From the NCBI RefSeq assembly GCF_003669015.1, contig NZ_CP033069.1, positions 2,986,501 to 3,050,500 on the forward strand: DNA of 64,000 bases, written 5' to 3'. Of the stretch, positions 20,083-28,966 are shown piece after piece. Position numbers and translations under genes: made by a program. Source of the stretch: Acidovorax sp. 1608163. GTDB lineage: Bacteria; Pseudomonadota; Gammaproteobacteria; Burkholderiales; Burkholderiaceae_C. Under the pieces are notes generated by a model. That model was not told where the DNA came from. It made no database searches and saw only the letters and a list, made by a program, of their open reading frames with translations. Positions within the stretch are counted from its first letter, which is position 1. Every line of letters begins with the position of its first letter.

Positions 20083-21006
20083 TCCACCATCGTCATCGCA
20101 ACCCGCGAAAGCCGCCTGGCGCTGTGGCAGGCAGAGCATGTGCAAGCGCTTTTGCGCGCAAAGGGCCACTCGGTGGAACTGCTGGGCATGACCACCAAGG
20201 GCGACCAGATCCTCGACCGCTCGCTCAGCAAGGTGGGCGGCAAGGGCCTGTTTGTGAAAGAACTGGAAGTGGCGCTGGAAGAAGGCCGCGCGCACATTGC
20301 CGTGCACTCGCTCAAGGACGTGCCCATGGAGCTGCCCGAAGGCTTTGCCCTGGCCTGCGTGATGGAGCGCGAAGACCCCCGCGATGCCTTTGTCTCCCCC
20401 CGCTACGCCAGCTTGGACGAATTGCCCCAGGGCGCTGTGGTGGGCACCTCCAGCCTGCGCCGCCAGGTGCTGCTGCAGGCCCTGCGGCCCGACCTGAAGA
20501 TTGAACCGCTGCGTGGCAACCTGGACACCCGCCTGCGCAAGCTGGACGAAGGTCAGTACGACGCCATTGTGCTGGCAGCAGCAGGCCTCAAACGGCTGGA
20601 GCTGGGTGCACGCATCCGCGCCACGTTCGAACCCAAAGCCATGCTGCCCGCAGCCGGCCAGGGCGCACTGGGCATTGAAGTGCGCAGTGACCGGCAAGAC
20701 CTGATCGACGCCCTGGCCCCCCTGGCCCACCAGCCCACCTGGCTGACCGTGACCGCCGAGCGCGCAGTGAGCCGCGCCATGGGCGGCAGTTGCTCCATGC
20801 CCCTGGCAGCACATGGCACCCTGACAGGCGACACCCTGCAACTGGATGCCGCCTGGGGCGACACCGAAGGCCAAGCCCCACTGGTGCGCGCCAGCGCCAC
20901 CGCCCGGGTAACCACGCTGGCCGAAGCCGATGCTCTGGGCCTGGCCATTGCCCAGCGACTGCGCGACGGTGGAGCCCAAGGCGCCACGCCCCATGCAACG
21001 GCCTGA
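20083..21006 (+). CDS. hemC: Hydroxymethylbilane synthase (porphobilinogen deaminase), start unresolved
   Basis: Polymerises four porphobilinogens into hydroxymethylbilane in haem synthesis. Family motifs: [19 protein letters not shown] at the N-terminus (cofactor and substrate contacts), [23 protein letters not shown], and the dipyrromethane-cofactor cysteine in GGSCSMPLA. Downstream of the in-frame stop at 19957 there is no ATG, GTG or TTG until GTG 20140, which would remove the essential [10 protein letters not shown] segment. One extra C in the C5 run at 20078-20082 would connect a TTG start at 19979 to this frame. Otherwise a rare start codon must be used. The start given here is only the first family-like codon. 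It heads hemC-hemD-hemX-hemY. Confidence 0.9.
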   Translation, partial: STIVIATRESRLALWQAEHVQALLRAKGHSVELLGMTTKGDQILDRSLSKVGGKGLFVKELEVALEEGRAHIAVHSLKDVPMELPEGFALACVMEREDPRDAFVSPRYASLDELPQGAVVGTSSLRRQVLLQALRPDLKIEPLRGNLDTRLRKLDEGQYDAIVLAAAGLKRLELGARIRATFEPKAMLPAAGQGALGIEVRSDRQDLIDALAPLAHQPTWLTVTAERAVSRAMGGSCSMPLAAHGTLTGDTLQLDAAWGDTEGQAPLVRASATARVTTLAEADALGLAIAQRLRDGGAQGATPHATA

Positions 21007-21024
21007 AACCCGCAGGCCACAGCC

Positions 21025-21840
21025 TTGACCGCCGCGGCCCCCCAGGTCATCGTCACCCGCCCCGCGCGCGAGGCTGCGCACTGGGTACAGCAGTTCACCC
21101 AACGGGGCATTGCCGCTGCAGCCCTGCCCCTGATCCATGTCGGCCCAGCCGCAGATCCGGTCCTTGTGCAAGCGCTGCATCAGGCCCGTGCGCGCTTGGG
21201 CGACTACCGCGCCGCCATGTTCGTCAGCGGCAACGCGGCGCTGTATTTTTTTGAACAGAATATGGCTCTAGCGCTTTCCAATCAAGCGCTAGCAGCTATC
21301 AAAACAAGAGCATGGTCACCCGGCCCGGGAACTGCAAGGGTGCTGCTGGAAGCAGGATTCCCCACCGAGCGCGTCGACGGCCCTGCGCCCGATGCTCCGC
21401 AATTTGACTCCGAAGCCCTGTGGCAACAAGTCCACCCCCAGGTGCAGCCAGGCGACCGCATCCTGATCGTGCGCGGGCGCTCTGCCGGGGTGCATGAAAA
21501 CCAGGGCTCGGGCCGCGACTGGCTGGCCCGCCAGATCGAAGCCGCAGGCGCCCAGGTGGACTTCGTGGTGGCGTACGAGCGCGGAGCCCCCCACCTGTCA
21601 GCCCAAGACCTGGACCTGGCCCGGCAAGCCGCCCACAACGGATCCCTCTGGCTGCTCAGCAGCTCTGAGGCGGTGGCCCATCTCACGGCCGCCCTGCCCC
21701 AGCAAAACTGGCGCACAGCGCGCGCACTGGCCACGCACCCGCGCATCGCCCAGGCTGCGCGCGACGCCGGGTTTGGCGAGGTGCGGGAATGCCGCCCTGC
21801 CTTGGCGGACGTGGTGGCCTCGATAGAATCGGGCGCATGA
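21025..21840 (+). CDS. hemD: Uroporphyrinogen-III synthase with a repeat-derived insertion
   Basis: Cyclises hydroxymethylbilane to uroporphyrinogen III. The protein begins with a TTG codon (TAAAPQVIVTRP) 18 bases after hemC. VFVSGNAA-like text appears as AAMFVSGNAALYFF, then PGPGTARVLLEAGF, ILIVRGRSAG and LLSSSEAV, all expected of the family. Between FFEQ and WSPGPGTA the frame reads NMALALSNQALAAIKTRA; this stretch is the translation of a palindromic repeat copy (21259-21305). So a mobile-looking repeat has been accepted in frame in an essential gene. The stop overlaps the next start as ATGA. Sequence conservation of HemD is generally low, but context makes the call secure. Confidence 0.92.
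   Translation: MTAAAPQVIVTRPAREAAHWVQQFTQRGIAAAALPLIHVGPAADPVLVQALHQARARLGDYRAAMFVSGNAALYFFEQNMALALSNQALAAIKTRAWSPGPGTARVLLEAGFPTERVDGPAPDAPQFDSEALWQQVHPQVQPGDRILIVRGRSAGVHENQGSGRDWLARQIEAAGAQVDFVVAYERGAPHLSAQDLDLARQAAHNGSLWLLSSSEAVAHLTAALPQQNWRTARALATHPRIAQAARDAGFGEVRECRPALADVVASIESGA
21259..21305. repeat. Dispersed palindromic repeat, copy 4, inside hemD
   Basis: ATATGGCTCTAGCGCTTTCC, loop, then AAGCGCTAGCAGCTATC and AAAAC. It keeps the hemD frame open in the direction of transcription and encodes about 16 residues. Confidence 0.85.
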
Positions 21841-22961
21841 GTTCTGTGCCCCCCACTGATCTGCCGCAGCCCCCTGCGCCCGCAGCTCCAGCCGCATCCC
21901 ATCCAGGCCCGGCAGCGCCCCCTGTTGCCGCCCCCACACGCCCCAGCGGCACGGCGGGCATCGGCTTGGCCAACCTGCTGCTGGGGGCCGTGGCCGCTGC
22001 GGCACTGACCAGCAGCGTCCTGCTGTGGCAAAAGCTCAGCAGCATTCAAGAGCAACTGGCCCGGCAATCGGCCGACTCGGGCACGTTGGCCATCGAGGCC
22101 CGCACCATCGCCCGCCAGGCAGAAGACCAGGTGCGCGAGACCGCTGCCCGACTCTCGGTGGCCGAAGCCCGGGTGAGCGAAGTCGCCCTGCAACGCAGCC
22201 AACTGGAAGAGTTGATGCAAAGCCTGTCGCGCTCACGCGACGAAAACCTGGTGGTGGACATTGAATCGGCCATTCGGCTGGCTCAGCAACAGGCCCAGCT
22301 CACCGGCGGCCTGGAGCCCCTGGTCGCCACACTGAAAACCGCCAACCAACGCATTGACCGCGCAGCCCAGCCCCGACTGGCCCCCCTGCAAAGGGCCATT
22401 GCGCGCGACCTGGACCGGCTGACCCGCGCCACCGTGACCGACACCGCAGGCCTGCTGGGCCGCCTGGACGACTTGGTGCGCCAGGTGGATGAACTGCCCG
22501 TGCTCAACGCCGTGGCACAGGCGCCCGCCACCCGCAAAGCAGCCACCCCAGCCAGCAGCACAGGCACCGCCGAAGACCCTGCCATGCCGTGGTGGCAAGC
22601 CGCACTGCAGCGCAGCTGGGAAGTAGTGCGCGACGAAGCCCGTGGGCTGGTGCGCGTCAGCCGCATCGACCAGCCCGAGGCCATTTTGCTGGCACCCGAG
22701 CAAACTTTTTTCCTGCGCGAAAACCTCAAACTCAAGCTGCTTAACGCCCGGCTGGGCGTGCTGGCACGGCAGTTTGACTCTGCCCGCGCAGACCTGACGG
22801 CCGCCACGGCCGCACTGAACAAATACTTCGACCCCGCATCGCGCCGCACCCAAAACGCAGCCACCATGCTGCAGCAAGCCCAGCAGCACATGAAGGCCGC
22901 CGAGCTGCCCCGGCTGGACGAAACCCTCTCTGCACTGGCCACGGCCGCAGCGGGGCGATGA
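21837..22961 (+). CDS. hemX: HemX-like protein of the haem operon
   Basis: Membrane-anchored 374-residue protein of the HemX family, which sits in proteobacterial haem operons; a methyltransferase role was once proposed but the function is not settled. A proline/alanine-rich cytoplasmic start is followed by one membrane helix (residues about 42-62, LANLLLGAVAAAALTSSVL) and a long coiled-coil-prone region (LARQSADSGTLAIEARTIA onwards). The C-terminal half has the conserved EQTFFLRENLKLKLLNARL segment. ATG 21837 overlaps the hemD stop (ATGA), indicating coupling. It is followed 62 bases later by hemY. Confidence 0.85.
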   Translation: MSSVPPTDLPQPPAPAAPAASHPGPAAPPVAAPTRPSGTAGIGLANLLLGAVAAAALTSSVLLWQKLSSIQEQLARQSADSGTLAIEARTIARQAEDQVRETAARLSVAEARVSEVALQRSQLEELMQSLSRSRDENLVVDIESAIRLAQQQAQLTGGLEPLVATLKTANQRIDRAAQPRLAPLQRAIARDLDRLTRATVTDTAGLLGRLDDLVRQVDELPVLNAVAQAPATRKAATPASSTGTAEDPAMPWWQAALQRSWEVVRDEARGLVRVSRIDQPEAILLAPEQTFFLRENLKLKLLNARLGVLARQFDSARADLTAATAALNKYFDPASRRTQNAATMLQQAQQHMKAAELPRLDETLSALATAAAGR

Positions 22962-23023
22962 GATGACGCACCCTGAGTCGCTTTTGAAGGTCCAGGACGC
23001 TCGCGGAGCATTGGAAAACTGAT

Positions 23024-24301
23024 ATGCGTGCAGCTCTTTGGCTTTTGGCTCTGTTTGGCGTTGCCGTAGCGGCCGCGCTGTTTGCAGGAAACAACCAGGG
23101 CACCATCACCCTGTATTGGCCCCCTCACCGCGTCGACCTGTCGCTCAACTTGGTCGTGTTGCTGCTGGTGGGCGGGTTCACCACCGTGTATGCAGCGTTG
23201 CGTGCGCTGGCCGCGTTGCTGGAGCTGCCGCACCAGGCACGCCGCTGGCGCGTACAGCAAAAAGAGCGCGCCATGCACCACGCGTTGCTCGATGCCCTCA
23301 CGCACATGCTGGCGGGGCGTTTTCTGCGCTCTCGCAAATCGGCGCTGGCATCCCTCTCCCAAGAAAGCGCGTTGCAGGCGGCGGGTGAGCCCGTCCCACA
23401 CGGCAAGCAGCTGCGTGCCTTGGCACACCTGATTGCCGCCGAATCGTCCCACGCACTGCAAGACCGCGCTACCCGCGAAAGCCATCTGCAAAACGCGCTG
23501 GAAGAAGCCCCCGTGCGCGGCAACGGTCAAGAGCAAGAACTGCGTGAAGGCGCCCAGATCCGCGCGGCGCGCTGGAGCCTGGATGACCGCGACCCCCAGG
23601 TCACCCTGGAGCGCCTGGCCGCCCTGCCCCAAGGCGCCGCCCGCCGCACGCTGGCCCTGCGTATCAAGCTCAAGGCCACGCGCCAGGCCCGCCAAACCCG
23701 CGAGGCCCTCGACACAGCCCGCTTGCTAGGCAAGCACCGCGCCTTCTCGGCAGGAGCGGCGCAAAGCATTGTGCGCGGCCTGGCCACAGAGCTGATCCAG
23801 TCGGCGCACGACCCGGTGCAACTGGTGCAAATCTGGGCCTCGCTGGAAAACACCGAGCGCAACATGCCCGAGCTGGCCGTGCAAGCCGCCCAGCGCCTGG
23901 CACATCTGGGTGGCGATGCCAACCAGGTGCGCGCCTGGCTGCTGCCCGTGTGGGAGCGGATGGTGGACCTGCCAGAGGGCTTGCCCGAGGGGTTGGCACT
24001 CAAGCTGATCCGATCGCTGGAAGACGGGCTGGACACCATCGATGCAGGCTGGCTGGCCCGCATCGAATCCGCCCAGCAATCCAACCCGCGCGATGCCCGC
24101 CTGCAATACCTTGCAGGCATGGCCTGCCTGAAGCGGCAGCTGTGGGGCAAAGCCCAACAATTGCTGACCCAGGCCAGCTCCCACCTGCATGACGCCCCCC
24201 TGCGCGCCAGCGCATGGCGACACTTGGCCGAGTTGGCAGAGCAGCGTGGCGATGCAGACGCCGCCGCCCAAGCCTGGAAAGCAGCTGCGCTGCAGCACTG
24301 A
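23024..24301 (+). CDS. hemY: HemY-like tetratricopeptide membrane protein of the haem operon
   Basis: Inner-membrane protein of the HemY_N family, unrelated to protoporphyrinogen oxidase despite the name. Two membrane helices open the protein (residues 3-20 and 40-62), separated by NNQGTITLYWPPHRVDLS, which is the family's signature. The rest (to residue 425) is alpha-helical, tetratricopeptide-like, ending HLAELAEQRGDADAAAQAW. It completes hemC-D-X-Y. Work on Escherichia coli HemX/HemY suggests a scaffold role for haem enzymes; that is inference for this species. Confidence 0.87.
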   Translation: MRAALWLLALFGVAVAAALFAGNNQGTITLYWPPHRVDLSLNLVVLLLVGGFTTVYAALRALAALLELPHQARRWRVQQKERAMHHALLDALTHMLAGRFLRSRKSALASLSQESALQAAGEPVPHGKQLRALAHLIAAESSHALQDRATRESHLQNALEEAPVRGNGQEQELREGAQIRAARWSLDDRDPQVTLERLAALPQGAARRTLALRIKLKATRQARQTREALDTARLLGKHRAFSAGAAQSIVRGLATELIQSAHDPVQLVQIWASLENTERNMPELAVQAAQRLAHLGGDANQVRAWLLPVWERMVDLPEGLPEGLALKLIRSLEDGLDTIDAGWLARIESAQQSNPRDARLQYLAGMACLKRQLWGKAQQLLTQASSHLHDAPLRASAWRHLAELAEQRGDADAAAQAWKAAALQH

Positions 24302-24680
24302 GCACAGCCCTGCGCTGGAGGCTAACAGCAGCCACCGCAGGCCTCCCAGCCAACCCATCCAGAGCCCACCGCACGCGCAGCGGTGATGCTCAACACGCAA
24401 AGCACTAGAGCAGGAACCGCTCTTTGTGCACGTCTCTGCCCCCATGGCGCCGTGACCCGCGTCAAGACGAGACGGCGACAGCAAGTCGCATGTGCCCCTC
24501 AAACATTGGGGAACTTTGAGCGCAAAAGCCTTATCAATTCAGTTTTTTTGAATCAAGGCATCAATCCACCTGAAACTGCCACAGGGGCGCTCTTCCTAAA
24601 CTGCAGGCATTGCACCCAGTGCACCGGCCGCAGCACCCAACGGGCGGCCCCGTTCAACAACCCCTTCGACCCAACTGCCC
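24302..24680. other. 379-base intergenic region, no gene seen
   Basis: Between hemY and the cytochrome b561 gene. It contains a T7 tract in CAGTTTTTTTGAATC around 24540-24555 but no hairpin-plus-T terminator, repeat copy or credible small gene that I can support. The promoter of the cytochrome b561-YceI operon should lie here. Confidence 0.5.
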
Positions 24681-25256
24681 ATGTCTTCCACCCCTCACCC
24701 TGTGAGCCCTCGCCCCGCCCGGTATTCCGGCGTCGCCATCCTGCTGCACTGGGTGCTTGGCATTGCTCTGATTGCCATCTTCGGCCTGGGCCTGTACATG
24801 ACCGGCTTGCCCTTCTCGCCCCAGCGCCTGAAGCTCTACAACTGGCACAAATGGGCCGGGGTGGCCATTCTGGCCCTGTCGCTGCTGCGCCTCGTGTGGC
24901 GCGCCACCCATCGCCCCCCCGCACTGCCCCGCGCCATGGAGCAGGCCATGCCCGGTTGGCAAAAAGTGGCCCACCATGCCACCCACCATCTGCTGTATGT
25001 GCTGTTCTTTGCCGTGCCGCTGATCGGCTGGGCCTACAGCTCGGCCGCAGGGTTTCCCATCGTGTTTCTGGGCCTTTGGCAACTGCCTGACTTTGTGCCC
25101 GTGAGCAAGGAACTGGCCGAGGCCATCAAGCCCTGGCACGAGATCTCAGCGTTTGCCATGGCGGGCCTCGTCCTGCTGCATGTCGCAGCCGCCCTCAAGC
25201 ACCAGATCATTGACCGCGACGGCCTGCTGCAGCGCATGCTGCCCGGCCCACGCTGA
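24681..25256 (+). CDS. Cytochrome b561 (YceJ-like)
   Basis: Four-helix di-haem b membrane protein that passes electrons between quinol and a periplasmic partner. Haem-ligand histidines are visible in ILLHWVLG (helix 1), YNWHKWAGVAIL (helix 2), HHATHHLLYVLFF (helix 3) and PWHEISAFAMAGLVLLHVA (helix 4). The 191 residues match the family. It is followed by two yceI genes in the same direction, as in the Escherichia coli yceJ-yceI pair, so the three probably form one unit in which YceI proteins bind a quinone-like lipid. The start ATG 24681 has no clear ribosome site. Confidence 0.9.
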   Translation: MSSTPHPVSPRPARYSGVAILLHWVLGIALIAIFGLGLYMTGLPFSPQRLKLYNWHKWAGVAILALSLLRLVWRATHRPPALPRAMEQAMPGWQKVAHHATHHLLYVLFFAVPLIGWAYSSAAGFPIVFLGLWQLPDFVPVSKELAEAIKPWHEISAFAMAGLVLLHVAAALKHQIIDRDGLLQRMLPGPR

Positions 25257-25315
25257 GCCCCCACACCCCTGCAGCCCCACTGCGCTGCGCACCTTTTCCG
25301 CACCAAGGAGTTTTC

Positions 25316-25885
25316 ATGAAGATTGCAAGCATCGTGTCCGCCATCACCCTGGGCACCGCCTTGTTGACACCCGCCGCCTGGGCCCAGCAAAAACTGGACA
25401 CCGCCCACAGCGAAGTCCAATTCACCGCCCGCCAAATGGGTGTGCCCCTGGACGGCCAGTTCAAGAAATTTGACGCCCAGGTCGCCTTCGACCCCGCCAA
25501 GCTGGCTGCCAGCAAGATCACCTTCAGCGTGGACACCGGCAGCGCCACCCTGGGCTCGAAAGAGACAGACGCTGAACTGCCCAAGGCCGTGTGGTTCAAC
25601 GTACCCAAGTTCCCACAAGCCACCTTTGAATCGAGCAGCATCAAGGCCCTGGGCGGCGGCAAGTTTGAAGTGGCCGGCAAGCTCACCATCAAGGGCAATG
25701 CGGTCAACGTCGTGGCCCCCGTCACGCTCACCCAAAGCGGTGCAGTGACCACGGCCACCGGCACCCTGCCCATCAAACGCCTGGCATTCAAGATTGGCGA
25801 AAACGAGTGGGCAGACACCTCCATGGTGGCCGACGACGTTCAAGTCAAGTTCAAGCTGGCGCTGACCGGCGTAGCCAAGCTCTGA
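25316..25885 (+). CDS. YceI family periplasmic lipid-binding protein (first copy)
   Basis: Exported 189-residue beta-barrel protein of the YceI family, members of which bind polyisoprenoid or quinone chains. The signal peptide ends AAWAQQ; the mature start KLDTAHSEVQFTARQMG and the blocks VWFNVPKFPQATFES and GKLTIKGNAVNVVAPVTL are typical. AAGGAG precedes the ATG. It lies between the cytochrome b561 gene and a second yceI gene that differs considerably, so the two copies probably have separate partners or ligands. Confidence 0.92.
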   Translation: MKIASIVSAITLGTALLTPAAWAQQKLDTAHSEVQFTARQMGVPLDGQFKKFDAQVAFDPAKLAASKITFSVDTGSATLGSKETDAELPKAVWFNVPKFPQATFESSSIKALGGGKFEVAGKLTIKGNAVNVVAPVTLTQSGAVTTATGTLPIKRLAFKIGENEWADTSMVADDVQVKFKLALTGVAKL

Positions 25886-25964
25886 GGCGCAATCGCCTTC
25901 AGACCCTTCCGTTTTCTCTCCCCGCGATCTTTTCTTTCAACCTCTGGTTTTTCAGGAGCCTTTC

Positions 25965-26540
25965 ATGCGCAAATCCCTCTTCGCCTTGGCCGCCGTCGCC
26001 GCTTTGTTTGCCGGTGCTGCACAGGCCGAATCCGCCAACTACGCGATCGATCCCACCCACACCTTTGTGACGTTTGAAATCAGCCACTTTGGTGCTGCTG
26101 TGAACCGTGCCCGCTTCGACAAGAAGGAAGGCTCCGTGCAATTTGACCGCGCCGGCAAGAGCGGCAAGGTCGAGATCAGCTTCGACGCTACCTCGGTCAA
26201 CTCCGGCACCCCCGCATTTGACAAGCACCTGCAAAGCGCTGACCTGTTCAACGCCGCGGCCCACCCCACCATCAAGTTCGTCTCTGACAAGTTCAGCTTC
26301 AAAGGCGACAACGTGAGCGAAGTGACTGGCCAGCTGACCCTGCTGGGCAAGACAGCTCCCATCACGCTGAAGGCCAACCAGTTCGCCTGCTACCAAAGCC
26401 CCATGCTCAAGCGCGAAGTGTGCGGCGGCGACTTTGAGGCCACCATCGACCGCACCCAGTGGGGCATGAACTACGGCGTGGATTGGGGCTTTGCCAAGAA
26501 CGTGCGCCTGGTCGTGCAAGTGGAAGCCGTGAAGCAGTAA
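25965..26540 (+). CDS. YceI family periplasmic lipid-binding protein (second copy)
   Basis: Second YceI-type protein, 191 residues, with signal peptide ending AAQAES and mature start ANYAIDPTHTFVTFEISHFG, closer to the classical Escherichia coli YceI pattern than the first copy. It has HLQSADLFNAAAHPTIKFVS and a cysteine pair in ACYQSPMLKREVCGG that could form a disulfide. AGGAG precedes the ATG. A strong terminator follows, so this is the end of the cytochrome b561-yceI-yceI unit. Confidence 0.94.
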   Translation: MRKSLFALAAVAALFAGAAQAESANYAIDPTHTFVTFEISHFGAAVNRARFDKKEGSVQFDRAGKSGKVEISFDATSVNSGTPAFDKHLQSADLFNAAAHPTIKFVSDKFSFKGDNVSEVTGQLTLLGKTAPITLKANQFACYQSPMLKREVCGGDFEATIDRTQWGMNYGVDWGFAKNVRLVVQVEAVKQ

Positions 26541-26563
26541 TTCACGCCCCGGCATTCATCCGA

Positions 26564-26599
26564 AGCCACCGCAGCGCATGCCGCAGCGGTGGCTTTTTT
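26564..26599 (+). terminator. Rho-independent terminator after the second yceI gene
   Basis: Nine-base stem AGCCACCGC and GCGGTGGCT with a 13-base loop followed by TTTTTT. Confidence 0.93.
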
Positions 26600-26679
26600 A
26601 CGCCTACACCTCTCTAAAATTATTTTTAAGTAAATCAATTATGAATAGTAGAATTTAATCCACATTCAGGAGACGCCAG

Positions 26680-27303
26680 ATGACCGCCCCCAGCACCCCA
26701 GCGCCAACCACCGCCTTGCCCCCACCGGCCGCCGTCCAGCAGCTGCACCACTACGCCTACAAGGCCCGTGATGCCGAGGAAACCCGCCACTTCTACGAAG
26801 ACATCCTGGGCCTGCCGCTGTACCACATCATCCAAAGCGACTATGTGCCCAGCACGGGCGAGTACTGCCCCTACACGCACTTCTTTTTTCGCCTGCAGGA
26901 CGGCTCGTTCATCGCGTTTTTTGACCTGGGTGACGATGTGAAACCCGAGCCCTCGCCGAACACGCCGCTGTGGGTGAACCACATCGCCTTTCGCGTCAAC
27001 ACCGTGCAAGAGCTGGAGAACACAAAGGCCCGCCTGCAAGCCCACGGCGTGGAAGTGCTGGGCGTGACCGACCACCACATCTTCAAAAGCATTTACTTCT
27101 TCGACCCCAACGGCATCCGCCTGGAACTGGCGGCGCAGGTAGCCAACGAAGAACAGATGGCCAAAGACAGCACCGTGGCTCATGCCCGATTGAATGAGTG
27201 GACGGAGCGCAAGAAGCAGTGGCGCAAGGAACGGGCGGAAGGCAATGCGGCTGCGCCGTTGAAGCCGCAGCAGAATGATCGGCCGGAGTTTGTGCGCAGC
27301 TGA
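26680..27303 (+). CDS. VOC-superfamily protein (glyoxalase/extradiol dioxygenase fold)
   Basis: A 207-residue protein with one vicinal-oxygen-chelate module. LHHYAYKARDAEETRHFYEDILGL is split here as LHHYAYKARD plus HFYEDILGLPL, and WVNHIAFRV, IYFFDPNGIRLELAA follow. Likely metal ligands are H24 (or H23), H101 and E149. The reaction is not identifiable; glyoxalase, dioxygenase and resistance proteins share this fold. The basic C-terminal tail (LNEWTERKKQWRKERAEG, then APLKPQQNDRPEFVRS) is unusual and is also preserved in the broken copy at 28967-29126. AGGAG precedes ATG 26680. A Delta-60 lipoprotein gene follows after 105 bases. Confidence 0.87.
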   Translation: MTAPSTPAPTTALPPPAAVQQLHHYAYKARDAEETRHFYEDILGLPLYHIIQSDYVPSTGEYCPYTHFFFRLQDGSFIAFFDLGDDVKPEPSPNTPLWVNHIAFRVNTVQELENTKARLQAHGVEVLGVTDHHIFKSIYFFDPNGIRLELAAQVANEEQMAKDSTVAHARLNEWTERKKQWRKERAEGNAAAPLKPQQNDRPEFVRS

Positions 27304-27408
27304 CATCGCTGCTTTGGTTAGGCTACAGCCACAGATTTCTCATGTGGCTACAAGAAAATTTAACAGTGGTTCACAATCAAGAAATCTAGACCATTGCATA
27401 AATCTCCC

Positions 27409-28842
27409 ATGCGAAACCCACCGACACGCCTTAGTCTTGCTACCCAAAAACTTTCGACCATTGCGGGTATGGCCATGTTGCTCGCAGCGCTGGTCGGCTG
27501 CGGAGGAGGGTCTGGCGAAGGCGAGTCCGCTCCGTCTTTGATACCCGTAGATCCGCTGAAGGTCGACGCGAGCTACGGGACAGAAGGCTCTGCAAAACTC
27601 AGTGGGCTCGCACCCTCCGCGGTGGTGCTGCAGCCTGATGGGAAACTCCTGCTGGCAGGTTCACGGCGAACAGGCTCACTCCCAGCGGTCAACTACGGTG
27701 GTGCGCCCGCGCGCGAGGTCATCGTGCGCAGACTGGCAGCCAATGGAGCACCCGACACAAGTTTTGGCAACAATGGCGAAGTTAGCTTTACGGTCAAAGG
27801 CAGCGACGCTCCTACTGATATCAAATTGCAGAAAAACGGCCGCATCGTCATTGCCGTACTTGCAGGAGAGCCATGTGCCATTAATTTTCTCAGTTCCTAT
27901 GCACCGTGCATAACCGCAGCTGGGAACAGTGCATTGCGGAGCAGCAACCTTGTGGCACTGACAGCGGCAGGCCAGTTAGACCGTACGTTTGGCAAGGATG
28001 GGGTAGCGGAGACAGCGTCTAGCCAAAACACCCGTCAACTCTCGCTGGCGGTGAGCGACGATGACAGCATGCGTCTTCTGGAATCTTGGCAGTACGGAGT
28101 ACTCGCCAGGTTCTATGGCCGCAGTCTGGACCGAATCTCAGCCAACGGTATAGTAGACAACTCGGCCACACAGCCCACCCCACAACCGCCATGTGAAGCA
28201 GACGGAGTTTCGCTGCTGATTCAAAGTAGTGGGAGCATCATTTCAGGGGGTGGACAAAGCTCGACGTATGCAGATCCCAGCGTTCACCCTGGTCTGTGTA
28301 TTGCCACACACGACCCGAAGTCAGGCTTGCAGACCAAAGGAACCTGGACCAAGTTCAACGGCAATTACGCACTCTCTTCATTGGCATCCACTTCAGATGA
28401 CGGATTTGTTGCCGTGGGCACCAATTGCGGTAATGGGAGCTGCCAACTTGGCATGGCTCGCTATCAAGCCAATGCCGAACGACAGACTTCGTATGGAAAA
28501 GAAGGTTTCGCATACTTGGCGGTCCCGCAATACTCGACCATTGCATCCACGCTGGTTTTATCAGATGACAGCGTGATAGTTCTTGCAAACAGAGCTGAAT
28601 ACGACGCCAATGGCTCCAATCCAAAGTTTGGCGCCGTATGGGCACGCATGAGTCCGCAGGGCGAACCTGTGAAAGACTTTGGCACGCAGGGGCTGCTCAC
28701 TACACCGTTTTCCACCATACGACCTACGCACCTTGTGCCAGATTCACAAGGTCGGTGGCTGGTCGTCAGCGTAGCAGGGCAAGCCGATGACAACAATGCC
28801 ACCGTTTTCGTCCAACGGGTGGCAGGACACAGCAAGCCTTGA
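27409..28842 (+). CDS. Delta-60 repeat lipoprotein, copy A
   Basis: Exported lipoprotein of 477 residues, function unknown. The lipobox LVGC places the lipidated cysteine at residue 31, followed by GGGSGEGES. The body has about five Delta-60-type repeats recognisable from ASYGTEGSAKL, TSFGNNGEVSF, RTFGKDGVAE, TSYGKEGFAYL and KDFGTQGLL, suggesting a beta-propeller. ATG 27409 matches the start of the paralogue at 29224, since both follow CTCCC; a TTG five codons upstream is less likely. Base composition is clearly less GC-rich than flanking genes. It is a tandem paralogue of copy B. Confidence 0.8.
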   Translation: MRNPPTRLSLATQKLSTIAGMAMLLAALVGCGGGSGEGESAPSLIPVDPLKVDASYGTEGSAKLSGLAPSAVVLQPDGKLLLAGSRRTGSLPAVNYGGAPAREVIVRRLAANGAPDTSFGNNGEVSFTVKGSDAPTDIKLQKNGRIVIAVLAGEPCAINFLSSYAPCITAAGNSALRSSNLVALTAAGQLDRTFGKDGVAETASSQNTRQLSLAVSDDDSMRLLESWQYGVLARFYGRSLDRISANGIVDNSATQPTPQPPCEADGVSLLIQSSGSIISGGGQSSTYADPSVHPGLCIATHDPKSGLQTKGTWTKFNGNYALSSLASTSDDGFVAVGTNCGNGSCQLGMARYQANAERQTSYGKEGFAYLAVPQYSTIASTLVLSDDSVIVLANRAEYDANGSNPKFGAVWARMSPQGEPVKDFGTQGLLTTPFSTIRPTHLVPDSQGRWLVVSVAGQADDNNATVFVQRVAGHSKP

Positions 28843-28851
28843 AGGCATGGC

Positions 28852-28869
28852 TCCTAGCTATCAAAAATT
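28852..28869. repeat. Fragment of the dispersed palindromic repeat (copy 5)
   Basis: TCCTAGCTATCAAAAATT corresponds to one arm and flank of the palindrome family; the other arm is missing. It follows the stop codon of lipoprotein copy A by nine bases. Confidence 0.4.
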
Positions 28870-28966
28870 CTCTGGCCAGTGAGCCCCCTACACACCTCAC
28901 AGGGGGCAGTCCACCCCCAGATTGCCGCGGTCCAATAAGACTTGTGCGACGTTACCAAGCCCACCT

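Noticed and set aside
20140..21006. GTG 20140 as the true start of hemC
   Set aside because: It would delete the conserved [12 protein letters not shown] segment needed for cofactor and substrate binding.
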